Shown: positions 12,106 to 20,122, numbered from the stretch's first letter. The stretch: 64,000 nt of DNA from Billgrantia zhangzhouensis (GCF_021404465.1 NZ_JABFTT010000005.1:186001-250000); one strand, 5' to 3'. A program made the numbers and translations. The notes: generated from the letters alone by a model not told the origin.

Positions 12106-12498
12106 CTACCGGCCGCATTCGATGGGAACTGGAACGCGATGCACGCGTGGCGGACCACGACGCGTCAGGACGTCATGGGCGGCTGCCCAGCGGCACGGTA
12201 GCGGGGCCGTGCGCGGCGGCACGATACGCCTTGTCGGAGCCCTCCGGCGACGCGGCCAGTGGGGCAAGGCCCGTCGGCGCGCCACGTAGCGGCAACGCGC
12301 ACGCATCAACGTCGGGGCGAGAATACAGGTCTGCACCACCCGCTCGGCCAGACGCAGCGTTTCCGCCTGGGTCAGGCCGGCGGGCAGCAGGCAGCTCACC
12401 AGCAGGCCCGCCAGCCACCAGCGCGACCGCTGGCGATAGCGCGACGTCACAGCCGGCGGGCTGGCGACGCTACGATCCTGTGGCTGGGCGGCGGTCAT
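12106..12498 (-). CDS. Hypothetical small protein upstream of secA; possible SecM-like arrest peptide
   Basis: A 130-residue ORF on the secA strand ending 64 nt before secA. It has a polar 25-residue N-region, one hydrophobic segment ([16 protein letters not shown], residues 27-42) and a likely signal-peptidase site after LTQA. The remainder is basic and low in complexity. Near its end it reads RRGPPRV (residues 113-119), with Trp104 nine residues ahead of Arg113. E. coli SecM, also an exported peptide encoded before secA, has a long N-region and stalls at R-A-G-P with a Trp eight residues before the Arg. The resemblance is suggestive only. The ORF could also be non-coding in this GC-rich gap. 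Its ribosome site is poor. Confidence 0.45.
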   Translation of the reverse strand: MTAAQPQDRSVASPPAVTSRYRQRSRWWLAGLLVSCLLPAGLTQAETLRLAERVVQTCILAPTLMRARCRYVARRRALPHWPRRRRAPTRRIVPPRTAPLPCRWAAAHDVLTRRGPPRVHRVPVPIECGR

Positions 12499-12561
12499 GC
12501 TGTCGCTGATCTCCGAGCGTGCTAGGCTTGGCGTGTGTTGAAATGGCCGAGAAACAAGCCC

Positions 12562-13029
12562 ATGAGTATAAAGGTTAAGCGCTCACGAGCACAGCCCATG
12601 TCTCGCCTGCTGGGCGGCAATGGCGAGCTGGCACCGCTGATGCGCACGGCAAGGCTGATCGGCCAGGCGCAACAGCACCTGCGCGAGCACCTTCCGGCAG
12701 AGGTGCGCGAGCACCTGTTCGTGGGGGGGTACCGTGACGGCAAGCTGACCCTGCTCACCGACCGCGCCGTATGGCTGACCTGGCTGCGCTACGAACAGCC
12801 GAGACTGCTCGAGCTGCTGCACCAGTTGCCGGAATTCAGCGCTGTCAGCGGCTTTGCCCTCAAGGTGCGCCCCGTGCGGCCGCTCAAGGTACCGCCACGC
12901 CAGGTGCGCTCACTGCCGGTGCCGGCTGCCGACGAGATTTCCGCCTGCGCGGCGGACGTCGAGGACCCTCGGCTCAAGGGCGCCCTCGAACGGCTCGCCT
13001 CCCATGCCGAGCGCAACGACCAACGCTAG
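12562..13029 (+). CDS. dciA: DciA-family (DUF721) replicative helicase loader
   Basis: DciA proteins load the DnaB helicase in bacteria lacking DnaC/DnaI. The 155 residues show the family's N-terminal basic stretch followed by LMRTARLIGQAQQHLREHLP and the KH-like core GGYRDGKLTLLTDRAVWLTWLRYEQPRLL split over about residues 50-80. The C-terminal tail is disordered. A frame opening at 12535 exists; I chose the ATG at 12562. Linkage of dciA to secA is common in gammaproteobacteria. It is divergent from the small ORF upstream of secA, so a promoter pair should lie in 12499-12561. Confidence 0.85.
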   Translation: MSIKVKRSRAQPMSRLLGGNGELAPLMRTARLIGQAQQHLREHLPAEVREHLFVGGYRDGKLTLLTDRAVWLTWLRYEQPRLLELLHQLPEFSAVSGFALKVRPVRPLKVPPRQVRSLPVPAADEISACAADVEDPRLKGALERLASHAERNDQR

Positions 13030-13044
13030 CTGCCGGTGGCAGAC

Positions 13045-13305
13045 TCACGCCAGGCGATAGGTGATGCCATCCACTTCCACTTCGCGAATGTCACCATAAG
13101 AGACGGTGACACCGTTGAGATCGCCGGGCTCTCCCTCGTGCTCCATTAGCGTCGTTTCAGGCACGACCTTCACCCCGGTGGCTCCCACATGCTGGATACG
13201 TGCCGAGAAGCGCTTACCTTCGCGTTCGATCACGACTCGCTCGCCGAACATGCAGCGCCCCACCTGAGCCAGCAGCTCTGCCTCGTCTACCTGTTTGACC
13301 GCCAT
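13045..13305 (-). CDS. Conserved-looking small hypothetical protein
   Basis: An 86-residue protein I do not recognise. It has a strong ribosome site (AAGGAGGACGC before ATG) and normal codon use. The sequence is soluble and beta-rich in appearance (RFSARIQHVGATGVKVVP, VSYGDIREVEVDGITYRLA), with one Cys and no export signal. It converges on dciA, 15 bp apart. A small SH3-like or PilZ-like beta-barrel would fit the pattern but no motif proves it. Confidence 0.65.
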   Translation of the reverse strand: MAVKQVDEAELLAQVGRCMFGERVVIEREGKRFSARIQHVGATGVKVVPETTLMEHEGEPGDLNGVTVSYGDIREVEVDGITYRLA

Positions 13306-13497
13306 GCGTCCTCCTTGAATGGCGCCGGCCGGCTACCGGCGCGGTCTTGAGTCAATGCCCTTCTCCCTCACTTTAGGAGATGACCGCTCACCACGACACC
13401 CGCTCTGTGCCGGGCTGGAGCAGAGCCTTCCTCCAACGCTATGCTGAGAACGCTGCGGATCGATGGCAGCCACTTCTCACCCGCCCGCGGAGACTTC

Positions 13498-13800
13498 ATG
13501 GCGCTCAGTAAAACCCAGTCCAGCTTCTACCGTCGCCTTTACCTTGCCCATCTGATCGAATGTGGGGTTGCCAGCGTGCCGGCGATCATCGCAGCCACCG
13601 GCATGCCCCGGCGCACCGCCCAAGATACGCTCAAGGCACTCGAGGAACTGGACATTCGCTGCGAGTTCAAGCCGACCCCGGGGGAACGCCATAACAGCGG
13701 GCAGTACGAGATCGCCGACTGGGGGCCCATCGATCGCGCCTGGGTGGCACAGCACGCCGAACGGCTCCGTCACGCCCTGGGCTATCCTGCGCTGGCATGA
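13498..13800 (+). CDS. Small winged-helix DNA-binding protein
   Basis: A 100-residue protein with a helix-turn-helix core (GVASVPAIIAATGMPRRTAQDTLKAL divided over residues 23-48) followed by a wing-like segment around RHNSGQYEIADWGPI. It is likely a small transcriptional regulator of a family common in Halomonas and Pseudomonas; targets are unknown. The start at 13498 is preceded by GGAG at 5 nt; the longer frame from 13441 lacks one. Its stop overlaps the next gene as ATGA, so it is coupled to the lipoprotein hydrolase. Confidence 0.75.
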   Translation: MALSKTQSSFYRRLYLAHLIECGVASVPAIIAATGMPRRTAQDTLKALEELDIRCEFKPTPGERHNSGQYEIADWGPIDRAWVAQHAERLRHALGYPALA

Positions 13801-14798
13801 ATCGGATCGGTCTCATTGCCCTGGCGTTTCTCCCCCTGCTGGCCGGCTGTGCCGGTCCGGTGTTGCAAACTCCGGGCCCTGTTCAGAGTACACCTCAACT
13901 GACGCCCTACCAGGTCATTGCCGACGACGGCTATCGCCTGCGGCTGCGTCATTGGCCCGCAGCGGGCGAGACACGAGCGATGGTGTTGGCGGTACACGGC
14001 TTCAATGACCATGCCGGAAGCTTCGAGCTCCTGGCCAGCGCCCTTACCCCGCATGGCATCGAGGTCTTTGCTCACGACCAGCGCGGCTTCGGCACCACGC
14101 ATCAGCGCCGCCTGTGGGCCGGCCACGAACGCTTGAGCGATGACGTGGTCATGCTCGCCAGGCTACTGAGTGAGCACCACCCTGATACCCCGCTCTACCT
14201 CGTCGGCAAGAGCATGGGTGCGGCCGTGGCGCTACTTGCCATGGCCGCCGACGAGGCGCCTCCAGTCGACGGCAGCGTGTTGATTTCCCCCGCGGTGTGG
14301 GGCAAGCAGACCATGCCCTGGTACCAGCGGCTTGGATTATGGCTGGGCGTGCGTCTGATGCCCCAGGCTACCTTCTCGGTACGCACCACCCAGCGCCTGG
14401 GCATCGAGCCGACCGACGACGAAGAGATCAAACGGCTGCTGGCCAGCGACCCGCTGATTCTGCGCAGCGCCCGCATCGATACTCTCGATGGCCTGACCCT
14501 CACCATGAGCCTGGCCCTCGAAGCATCCGAACGGCTTCCCTCGCCCGCGCTGGTGCTCTATGGCAACGAGGATCAGGTCATCCCCGCCGAAGCCTACTGC
14601 GCCCTGCTGGCACGCCTGCCGAACGACGAAGCGATACGCCTGGCGTTCTATCCCGACGGCTATCACATGCTCACACGCTACAGCCAGCGTGAACGCACCG
14701 AGCAGGACCTCGCGGCCTGGCTGCTCGACCCGACTGCCGAGCTGCCCTCGGGTTTCGAGGTGGCAAGCGAGATTGTGCTGGCCATGTGGTGTGACTGA
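13797..14798 (+). CDS. Alpha/beta hydrolase lipoprotein (monoacylglycerol lipase / lysophospholipase type)
   Basis: A 333-residue serine hydrolase of the S33/Hydrolase_4 family. The N-terminal signal ends in the lipobox LLAGC, so the mature protein is probably a membrane-anchored lipoprotein. The nucleophile elbow is GKSMGAA, the oxyanion region VHGFNDHAG and the probable catalytic His lies in YPDGYHMLTR; the Asp is likely in YGNEDQVIP. A lysophospholipase or monoacylglycerol lipase activity is inferred from these motifs. It overlaps the upstream regulator by 4 nt. The next gene is convergent, with a terminator between. Confidence 0.87.
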   Translation: MNRIGLIALAFLPLLAGCAGPVLQTPGPVQSTPQLTPYQVIADDGYRLRLRHWPAAGETRAMVLAVHGFNDHAGSFELLASALTPHGIEVFAHDQRGFGTTHQRRLWAGHERLSDDVVMLARLLSEHHPDTPLYLVGKSMGAAVALLAMAADEAPPVDGSVLISPAVWGKQTMPWYQRLGLWLGVRLMPQATFSVRTTQRLGIEPTDDEEIKRLLASDPLILRSARIDTLDGLTLTMSLALEASERLPSPALVLYGNEDQVIPAEAYCALLARLPNDEAIRLAFYPDGYHMLTRYSQRERTEQDLAAWLLDPTAELPSGFEVASEIVLAMWCD

Positions 14799-14836
14799 GC
14801 CCCGCCCTCGGCAAGGCACGCGGCGTCACGAGGACG

Positions 14837-14864
14837 AAAAAAAGCGGCGGGCACAACCCGCCGC
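14837..14864 (-). terminator. Intrinsic terminator of the acyl-CoA dehydrogenase gene
   Basis: On the minus strand GCGGCGGG, loop TTGTG, CCCGCCGC is followed by seven T residues. It ends the leftward transcript 47 bp after the acyl-CoA dehydrogenase stop codon. Confidence 0.92.
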
Positions 14865-14910
14865 GAAACACCGATCAGTCGCACTGACCAAGAGAGATGC
14901 CCGGTATCGC

Positions 14911-16722
14911 TCAGATCTCGAAGCCGAGACCGAACTCCTCCGCCGACAGCGCCATCAGCGGCTCGGCACCAGCCTGAATACACTGGACGTGGGCGCGGGT
15001 GCGCGGCAGCAAACGCTGGAAGTAGAAGCGCGCCGTCTTGACTTTGGCCTCGTAGAAGGCCGCTTCGCCGCTGCCCGCCGCCAGTGCTTCCCGGGCCTGC
15101 TTGGCAGCACGAGCGAAAAGGTAGGCTAGCGTCACGTAGCCGGAGTACATCAGGTAGTCGACGCTGGCCGCTCCGACTTCCTCGCGGTCGCTCATGGCCT
15201 TCATGCCGATGCCCATGGTCAACTCGCCCCACTCGGCGTTGAGCTTGGCCAGCGGCGCGACGAATTCGGCCAGCTCGGCATTGCCCTCTTCGGCCTTGCA
15301 GAACTTGTGGATCTCCTTGGTGAAGACCTTGAGGCTCTCGCCCTGGCTCATCAGCACCTTGCGGCCCAGCAGGTCGAGGGCCTGGATGCCGGTGGTGCCT
15401 TCATAAAGGCGCGTGATACGCGAATCGCGCACCAGTTGCTCCATGCCCCACTCCTGGATGAAGCCGTGGCCACCGAAGACCTGCACGCCCTCGTTGGTGG
15501 CCTCGAAACCCACCTCGGTGAGAAACGCCTTGACGATCGGCGTCAGCAGCCCCAGTAGGGTTTCGGCGCGCTCGCGCTCGGCGGCATCCTGGCCATGCTC
15601 GACGATATCGAGCAATTGGGCGGTATACAGCACCAGCATCCGGCCACCCTCGGCAAAGGCCTTCTGGGTCAGCAGCATGCGCCGCACGTCAGGGTGCACG
15701 ATGATCGGGTCGGCGGGCTTCTCGGGTGCCTGCGGGCCGGAGAGAGCACGCATCTGCAGGCGATCGCGGGCATAGGCCAGCGCGTTCTGGAAGCTCGCCT
15801 CTGTCAGGCCCAGCCCCTGGATGCCCACGCCCAGGCGCGCGGCATTCATCATGGTGAACATGCAGGCCAGTCCCTTGTTGGGCGGACCAACGAGGAAACC
15901 GCGCGCGGCATCGAAGTTCATCACGCAGGTGGCATTGCCGTGGATGCCCATCTTGTGCTCCAGCGAGCCACAGCTCACCCCGTTACGCTCGCCGGGGTTA
16001 CCCTCAGCGTCGGGCAGAAACTTGGGCACCACGAACAGCGAGATGCCCTTGGAACCCTCGGGCGCATCGGGAAGCTTGGCCAGCACCAAGTGGACGATGT
16101 TCTCGGCCAGGTCGTGCTCACCGGCGGAGATGAAGATCTTGGTGCCGCTGATTTCGTAGGCGCCATCGGCGGTGGGCACGGCACGGGTCTTGATCAATCC
16201 CAGATCGGTGCCGCAATGCGGCTCGGTGAGACACATGGTGCCGGTCCACACGCCTTCCACCAGCTTGGTGAGGTAGGTGGCTTGCTGCTCTTCGGTGCCA
16301 TGATGGCGCAGCGCGTCGGCAGCGCCATGGGACAGACCGGGATACATGCCCCAGGCCAGGTTGGTGGAACACACCATCTCGTTCAGCACCATGGCCAGCG
16401 AGTGCGGCAGCCCCTGGCCACCGTGAGCGGGCTCCGCCGCCAGGCTCGGCCAACCGCCTTCGACGTACTGCTGGTAGGCCTCCTTGAAGCCCTTGGGCGC
16501 CTTTACCTCGCCTCCTTCCAGCAAGCAACCTTCCTGATCGCCACTCTGGTTCAGCGGCAGCAGCACCTCGCGGGCAAAGCGAGCGCCCTCCTCGAGAATG
16601 GCGGCTACCACGTCTGGTGTCGCCTCTTCACCGCCCGGCAGGCGGGCGTAATGAGCCGGATAGTCCAGCATTTCGTCCATCACGAAACGAAGATCGCGCA
16701 GGGGGGCCTGATAATCGGGCAT
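14911..16722 (-). CDS. Acyl-CoA dehydrogenase, large (~600 aa) subfamily
   Basis: FAD enzyme making the 2,3-double bond in an acyl-CoA, 603 residues. It belongs to the subfamily with an extra C-terminal domain that includes 3-methylmercaptopropionyl-CoA dehydrogenase and several fatty acyl-CoA dehydrogenases. Visible are the N-terminal MPDYQAPLRDLRF, the FAD/acyl loop MCLTEPHCGTDLG, and the catalytic Glu in RLYEGTTGIQALDLLGRK. The ATG at 16722 has GGAGAG at good spacing; the in-frame extension to 16836 runs into the promoter region. It probably has its own promoter with a PsrA-type operator (16791-16810). The substrate cannot be read from sequence; neighbours suggest a fatty or branched acid. 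Confidence 0.9.
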   Translation of the reverse strand: MPDYQAPLRDLRFVMDEMLDYPAHYARLPGGEEATPDVVAAILEEGARFAREVLLPLNQSGDQEGCLLEGGEVKAPKGFKEAYQQYVEGGWPSLAAEPAHGGQGLPHSLAMVLNEMVCSTNLAWGMYPGLSHGAADALRHHGTEEQQATYLTKLVEGVWTGTMCLTEPHCGTDLGLIKTRAVPTADGAYEISGTKIFISAGEHDLAENIVHLVLAKLPDAPEGSKGISLFVVPKFLPDAEGNPGERNGVSCGSLEHKMGIHGNATCVMNFDAARGFLVGPPNKGLACMFTMMNAARLGVGIQGLGLTEASFQNALAYARDRLQMRALSGPQAPEKPADPIIVHPDVRRMLLTQKAFAEGGRMLVLYTAQLLDIVEHGQDAAERERAETLLGLLTPIVKAFLTEVGFEATNEGVQVFGGHGFIQEWGMEQLVRDSRITRLYEGTTGIQALDLLGRKVLMSQGESLKVFTKEIHKFCKAEEGNAELAEFVAPLAKLNAEWGELTMGIGMKAMSDREEVGAASVDYLMYSGYVTLAYLFARAAKQAREALAAGSGEAAFYEAKVKTARFYFQRLLPRTRAHVQCIQAGAEPLMALSAEEFGLGFEI

Positions 16723-16790
16723 CTCTACTCTCCAGAAAGGTCGCCGAAAAGGTCGCCTGAAGCCGGGCGTGGGAAAGCAGCAGCCGCCGC

Positions 16791-16836
16791 TTTCAAACAT
16801 GTGTTTGAAACTAGCTCGCAAGAGGCGCTGAGTCAA
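16791..16836 (-). promoter_or_regulatory. Predicted promoter of the acyl-CoA dehydrogenase gene with a PsrA/FadR-type palindrome
   Basis: On the minus strand a -35 TTGACT (16831-16836) and a weaker -10 TAGTTT (16808-16813) are 17 bp apart. The perfect palindrome TTTCAAACATGTGTTTGAAA (16791-16810; 9-bp arms, 2-bp centre) overlaps the -10 and the expected start point. Its core CAAAC-N4-GTTTG fits the PsrA consensus known from Pseudomonas, where a TetR-family repressor released by long-chain acyl groups controls beta-oxidation genes. No psrA gene lies in this window. Confidence 0.65.
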
Positions 16837-16905
16837 GCGCTCGTTTTAATCTTTTCCCTTACCCTGTCAGCCCAGCGACTTCGCCACGACAATCCTGAAG
16901 ACTTT

Positions 16906-16949
16906 TATATAGTGGCGCATGAAATACATGTGCAAAATAATCTTGCACA
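16906..16949 (-). promoter_or_regulatory. Second promoter candidate with an overlapping inverted repeat
   Basis: A minus-strand -35 TTGCAC (16930-16935) and -10 TATATA (16906-16911) are 18 bp apart. The -35 lies in one arm of the inverted repeat TGTGCAA-N7-TTGCACA (16929-16949), the arrangement expected for a repressor site. The non-coding stretch 16723-17051, between the acyl-CoA dehydrogenase and the MarR-type gene, thus holds two promoter/operator candidates and little else. Confidence 0.4.
16914..16926 (+). repeat. 13-bp sequence shared with the marR upstream region
   Basis: GGCGCATGAAATA occurs here on the plus strand and again, inverted, at 17522-17534 just upstream of the MarR/OhrR-like gene. 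Both copies are in short intergenic regions flanking that regulator, so they are candidate binding sites for it. Confidence 0.4.
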
Positions 16950-17051
16950 CATAGCAATTGGCATAATAGTGCATGGGTGTGGGCAGGGAGAATTTCCCTT
17001 ACGGGATGGAGCCAGCCTGGCTTCAGCCTCCCCTGAAGAAGACGACGCAGG

Positions 17052-17504
17052 TCAGGGCATGGACTCCAGTAACCGCTCACGCAGCGCTTCCAGTCGCGCC
17101 TTGAGCTCGGCAATCTCTTCGGGCGGTTGGCCGCTGGCCATGATCACGCAGTCAGGGATCTCCTGGGCACGTGTTTGCAATGCCCGCCCCTGCTCGGTGA
17201 GGAACAGCTCGACGACCCGTTCGTCGCGGCGGCTGCGCACCCGCCGGAGCAGACCATCGGCCTCGAGACGCTTGAACACGGGGGTGAGCGAGCCGGTATC
17301 GGTCATCAGGCAGCGGCTGATGGCACCGGCACTCTGACCGTCCTGCTGCCACAGGGCGAGCAATACCAGATACTGCGGATAGGTGAGGCCAAGCCCCTGC
17401 AGCAGGGGCTTGTAGAACTTGGTCATCAGCAGCGACGTCGTGTACAGCGTGAAACAGAGCTGATTGTCGAGCCGAAGATCGGAGCCGGACTCCTGGCTGG
17501 CCAT
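17052..17504 (-). CDS. MarR-family regulator, OhrR-like
   Basis: A 150-residue winged-helix dimeric repressor. The N-terminal half closely follows OhrR: LDNQLCFTLYTTS with the peroxide-sensing Cys (Cys17), then YKPLLQGLGLTYPQYLVLLALW. The wing segment SRRDERVVELFLT is typical. OhrR normally senses organic hydroperoxides and represses ohr, but no ohr gene is adjacent. Here it sits between an SDR gene (78 bp upstream, same strand) and an acyl-CoA dehydrogenase. GGGGAG precedes the ATG at 6 nt. It could respond to lipid hydroperoxides or have been adapted to this catabolic locus. Confidence 0.88.
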   Translation of the reverse strand: MASQESGSDLRLDNQLCFTLYTTSLLMTKFYKPLLQGLGLTYPQYLVLLALWQQDGQSAGAISRCLMTDTGSLTPVFKRLEADGLLRRVRSRRDERVVELFLTEQGRALQTRAQEIPDCVIMASGQPPEEIAELKARLEALRERLLESMP

Positions 17505-17521
17505 GTGGCGCTCCCCTGTAA

Positions 17522-17534
17522 TATTTCATGCGCC
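17522..17534 (-). repeat. Second copy of the 13-bp sequence, upstream of marR
   Basis: GGCGCATGAAATA on the minus strand, identical to 16914-16926 and lying 18 bp before the marR start codon. It continues into TGAAAT-ATTACA, an imperfect dyad. Candidate autoregulatory site. Confidence 0.4.
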
Positions 17535-17582
17535 CTACGCTAGCGCGCCAGCCAGTACCTGCCAAGGCGCCCCTACCAACGC

Positions 17583-18350
17583 TCACTGCATGCGAATACC
17601 GCCATCGAGACGAATCACTTCACCGTTGAGCATGGTGTTGGTGATGATCTGTTCGGCCAGGCGAGCGAATTCGTCGGGCTCCCCCAAGCGCTTGGGAAAC
17701 GGCACCGAGGCGGCCAGGGCCTTGGCGGCCTCGTCGGGAATCTCGCTCATCATTGGCGTCTGGAACACGCCGGGGGCGATTGCCATCACCCGGATACCAT
17801 GGCGCGACAGCTCCCGTGCCGCCGGCAAGCTCATGCCCACCACCCCGGCCTTGGAGGCGCTGTAGGCACATTGGCCCACCTGACCGTCGAAGGCGGCGAT
17901 GGAGGCGGTATTGACGATGATGCCGCGCTCGCCGTCGTCGCTCGGCACATTCTTCGCCATGGCTGCGGCAGCCAGCCGCATCACGTTGAAGGTGCCCACC
18001 AAGTTGATCTGCACGGTACGCGCGTAGGCATCGAGATCGGCAGGATTACCTTCCCGATCGACCAGCTTGGCCACGCTGACCACCCCGGCGCAGTGCACCA
18101 CGCCGGCCAGCCCCCCTTCCCCACCCAAGGCGACGGCGGCGTCCACTGCCGCCTGCATGTCGGCCGCCGAGGTGACATCGCCACGTACCGCGCGGGCGGC
18201 CTCTCCGAGTTTTTCGGCGTAGACCTCGGCGGCCTCGCTCAGGTCGCAGAGCACCACCCGGCCACCGCCGGCAACGAGCCGCTCGGCCGTGGCCGCTCCC
18301 AACCCGGAGGCGGCGCCGGTGATCAGAAAGGTACGGTCCTTCACTTGCAT
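17583..18350 (-). CDS. Short-chain dehydrogenase, 3-hydroxyacyl-CoA dehydrogenase type II (HSD10-like)
   Basis: NAD-dependent SDR of 255 residues. It has the cofactor loop [10 protein letters not shown], the [13 protein letters not shown] segment and the catalytic Tyr-Lys in YSASKAGV. Its overall pattern ([45 protein letters not shown]) matches 3-hydroxyacyl-CoA / 3-hydroxy-2-methylbutyryl-CoA dehydrogenases. It would oxidise the hydroxyacyl-CoA produced after dehydrogenation and hydration. GGGAG precedes the ATG at 18350. It follows the acyl-CoA synthetase by 16 bp and is surely co-transcribed with it. Confidence 0.9.
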   Translation of the reverse strand: MQVKDRTFLITGAASGLGAATAERLVAGGGRVVLCDLSEAAEVYAEKLGEAARAVRGDVTSAADMQAAVDAAVALGGEGGLAGVVHCAGVVSVAKLVDREGNPADLDAYARTVQINLVGTFNVMRLAAAAMAKNVPSDDGERGIIVNTASIAAFDGQVGQCAYSASKAGVVGMSLPAARELSRHGIRVMAIAPGVFQTPMMSEIPDEAAKALAASVPFPKRLGEPDEFARLAEQIITNTMLNGEVIRLDGGIRMQ

Positions 18351-18366
18351 GGGGTTGTCTCCCGGT

Positions 18367-20031
18367 TCATTTGGCTGCCTCAGCCTTCTCGGCGGCATCG
18401 GCGCGCAGCTTGAAGCGCTGTATCTTGCCGCTGGGTGTCTTGGGCAGGGCGTCGACGAACTCGATCACCCGAGGAAAGGCGTGAGTGGAGAGCCGTTCGC
18501 GTACCCGCTGTCGAATCTCCTCGGCCAGCTCGTCGCTCGCCTCGAAGCCCTCGCGCAGCACCACATAGGACTTGATGATCTCGCCACGGATCTCGTCGGG
18601 CTGACCTACCGCGGCGGACTCCGCCACAGCCGGATGGGTCAGCACGGTGTTCTCCACGTCGGTGGGCCCCACGCGGTAACCGGCGGTGGTAATGATGTCG
18701 TCGTCGCGGCCGGCAAATTGGAAGGTGCCGTCCTCGTTGCGAATCACCACGTCGCCGGTCAGGTAGTAACCCTTGGCGAAGGGATGCTTCTCCTGCCAGG
18801 TATAGCCTTGGAAGAAGTGCGCCGGTGAGCGCTCGATGTCCACCGCCAGCACGCCGGGCTCGCCCGGGGGCAACTCGTTGTACTCGGCGTCAAGAATGGC
18901 CAGGCGGTAGCCGGGCATCGGCACGCCCATGGCGCCAACGTGCTTGGGATGCTCCAGGGCATGATGGTTGCAGCAGGTCATGCCGGTCTCGGTCTGGCCG
19001 TAGTGATCCATCACCGGACAGCCCAGCGAGCGTTCGACCCAGGTCACCACTTCAGTGTTGAGCGGCTCGCCGGCGGAGCTGGCCACGCGTAGCTCGAGGC
19101 TCTCGTGGGCGCTATCGAACAGGCCCGAGGCCTTCATCAGGCGGTAAGCGGTGGGTGCGGCGGCGAAGTTGGTGATACGGTGACGCTGCATGAACGCAAG
19201 CGCGCCCTCGGCGCTGAAGCCCGCCTCGCAGAAATGCGTGGTCACACCCAGCAGCAGCGGTCCGGCAATGGCGTAGTAGAGCCCGTAGGCCCAACCGGGG
19301 TCGGCCATGTTCCAGAAGCGGTCGCTCTCGCGCAGATCAATGGCGAGCTCCATGTAGAGCGCGAAGGCCGGCATGCCGGAGAGCGGCACCGCCACGCCCT
19401 TGGGCTTGCCCACGGTGCCCGAGGTGAACATCTGCAGGAACGGTGCCTCCGGCGAGAGCCGCGGCGGAGTGGCCTGAATCGGCGCGTGTGCCAGCGCCTC
19501 GCTCCAGTCGAGGTCAGCGGCGTGCCCTTCACTCGGGCCGCCCACGGCCAGCACCGGTGGGCACTGCGACAGTCCGTCGAACTTGAAGCGGTTGGCATGG
19601 TCGGTGATCACCAGTTTGGTGTCGGCGCGGCCCAGTCGGTAGTCGACGGCATCGGGGCCAAAGGCGGTGAACAAGGGCTGATAGACCGCCCCAATACGCC
19701 AGGTAGCCAGCACCGCAACCAGCAACTCGGGCGAGCGTGGCAGCATGCAGGCGATGCGGTCACCGACGCCGAGGCCACGCTCGGCGAACCAGCCGGCCAG
19801 CCGAGCGCTCTTCACCTCGAGCTCGGCGTAGGTGAGCCGGCTCACGTTGCCTTGGGCATCCTCGTGGACCAACGCTGATACTTCACCCCGGCCTGCACGC
19901 AGATGGCGGCCGCAGCAGGACTCGTAGGCATTGAACTTGCCGTCGCCGTGATCATCGAGGCGACCAATGACCTCATCGATGGAGAAACGCTCGTAGTATG
20001 TGGAATACGCAGGAAGGATTGGCGTGCTCAT
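18367..20031 (-). CDS. Acyl-CoA synthetase (AMP-forming)
   Basis: ANL-superfamily ligase of 554 residues that activates a carboxylic acid to its CoA ester via an acyl-adenylate. The P-loop FTSGTVGKPKGVA, the DHYGQTETGM segment, YYLTGDVVIRNEDG and the C-terminal catalytic Lys in LPKTPSGKIQRFKLR are all present. It resembles the acetyl/medium-chain acyl-CoA synthetases rather than FadD. It is the first gene of the leftward acs-sdr pair and lies behind a promoter region with two adjacent palindromes (20089-20122). GAGGG precedes the ATG. The substrate is unknown. Confidence 0.9.
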   Translation of the reverse strand: MSTPILPAYSTYYERFSIDEVIGRLDDHGDGKFNAYESCCGRHLRAGRGEVSALVHEDAQGNVSRLTYAELEVKSARLAGWFAERGLGVGDRIACMLPRSPELLVAVLATWRIGAVYQPLFTAFGPDAVDYRLGRADTKLVITDHANRFKFDGLSQCPPVLAVGGPSEGHAADLDWSEALAHAPIQATPPRLSPEAPFLQMFTSGTVGKPKGVAVPLSGMPAFALYMELAIDLRESDRFWNMADPGWAYGLYYAIAGPLLLGVTTHFCEAGFSAEGALAFMQRHRITNFAAAPTAYRLMKASGLFDSAHESLELRVASSAGEPLNTEVVTWVERSLGCPVMDHYGQTETGMTCCNHHALEHPKHVGAMGVPMPGYRLAILDAEYNELPPGEPGVLAVDIERSPAHFFQGYTWQEKHPFAKGYYLTGDVVIRNEDGTFQFAGRDDDIITTAGYRVGPTDVENTVLTHPAVAESAAVGQPDEIRGEIIKSYVVLREGFEASDELAEEIRQRVRERLSTHAFPRVIEFVDALPKTPSGKIQRFKLRADAAEKAEAAK

Positions 20032-20088
20032 TGACTGCCCTCGTGTGCCGGATTGTGCTTGTTGTTGGACTCTTACTGCTTAGATGCC

Positions 20089-20122
20089 GTTGACGTAAGC
20101 GTCAACCTAGCAAACGCTAGGT
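20089..20122 (-). promoter_or_regulatory. Two abutting palindromes upstream of the acyl-CoA synthetase gene
   Basis: GTTGACGTAAGCGTCAAC (20089-20106) and ACCTAGCAAACGCTAGGT (20105-20122) are both perfect 7-bp-arm palindromes with 4-bp centres, overlapping by two bases. The first contains a minus-strand -35-like TTGACG. The second resembles a site next to the tetR start (20802-20819) and is the likely TetR operator. The first is reminiscent of dyads reported for MerR-family LiuR activators of branched-chain acid catabolism. Confidence 0.55.

Noticed and set aside
12045..12509. Plus-strand ORF between secA and dciA
   Set aside because: It has no ribosome site or recognisable motif. The minus-strand ORF at the same place at least has a signal-like segment.
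15595..17337. Plus-strand ORF of 580 codons
   Set aside because: Antisense to the acyl-CoA dehydrogenase and MarR genes and runs through their promoter region.
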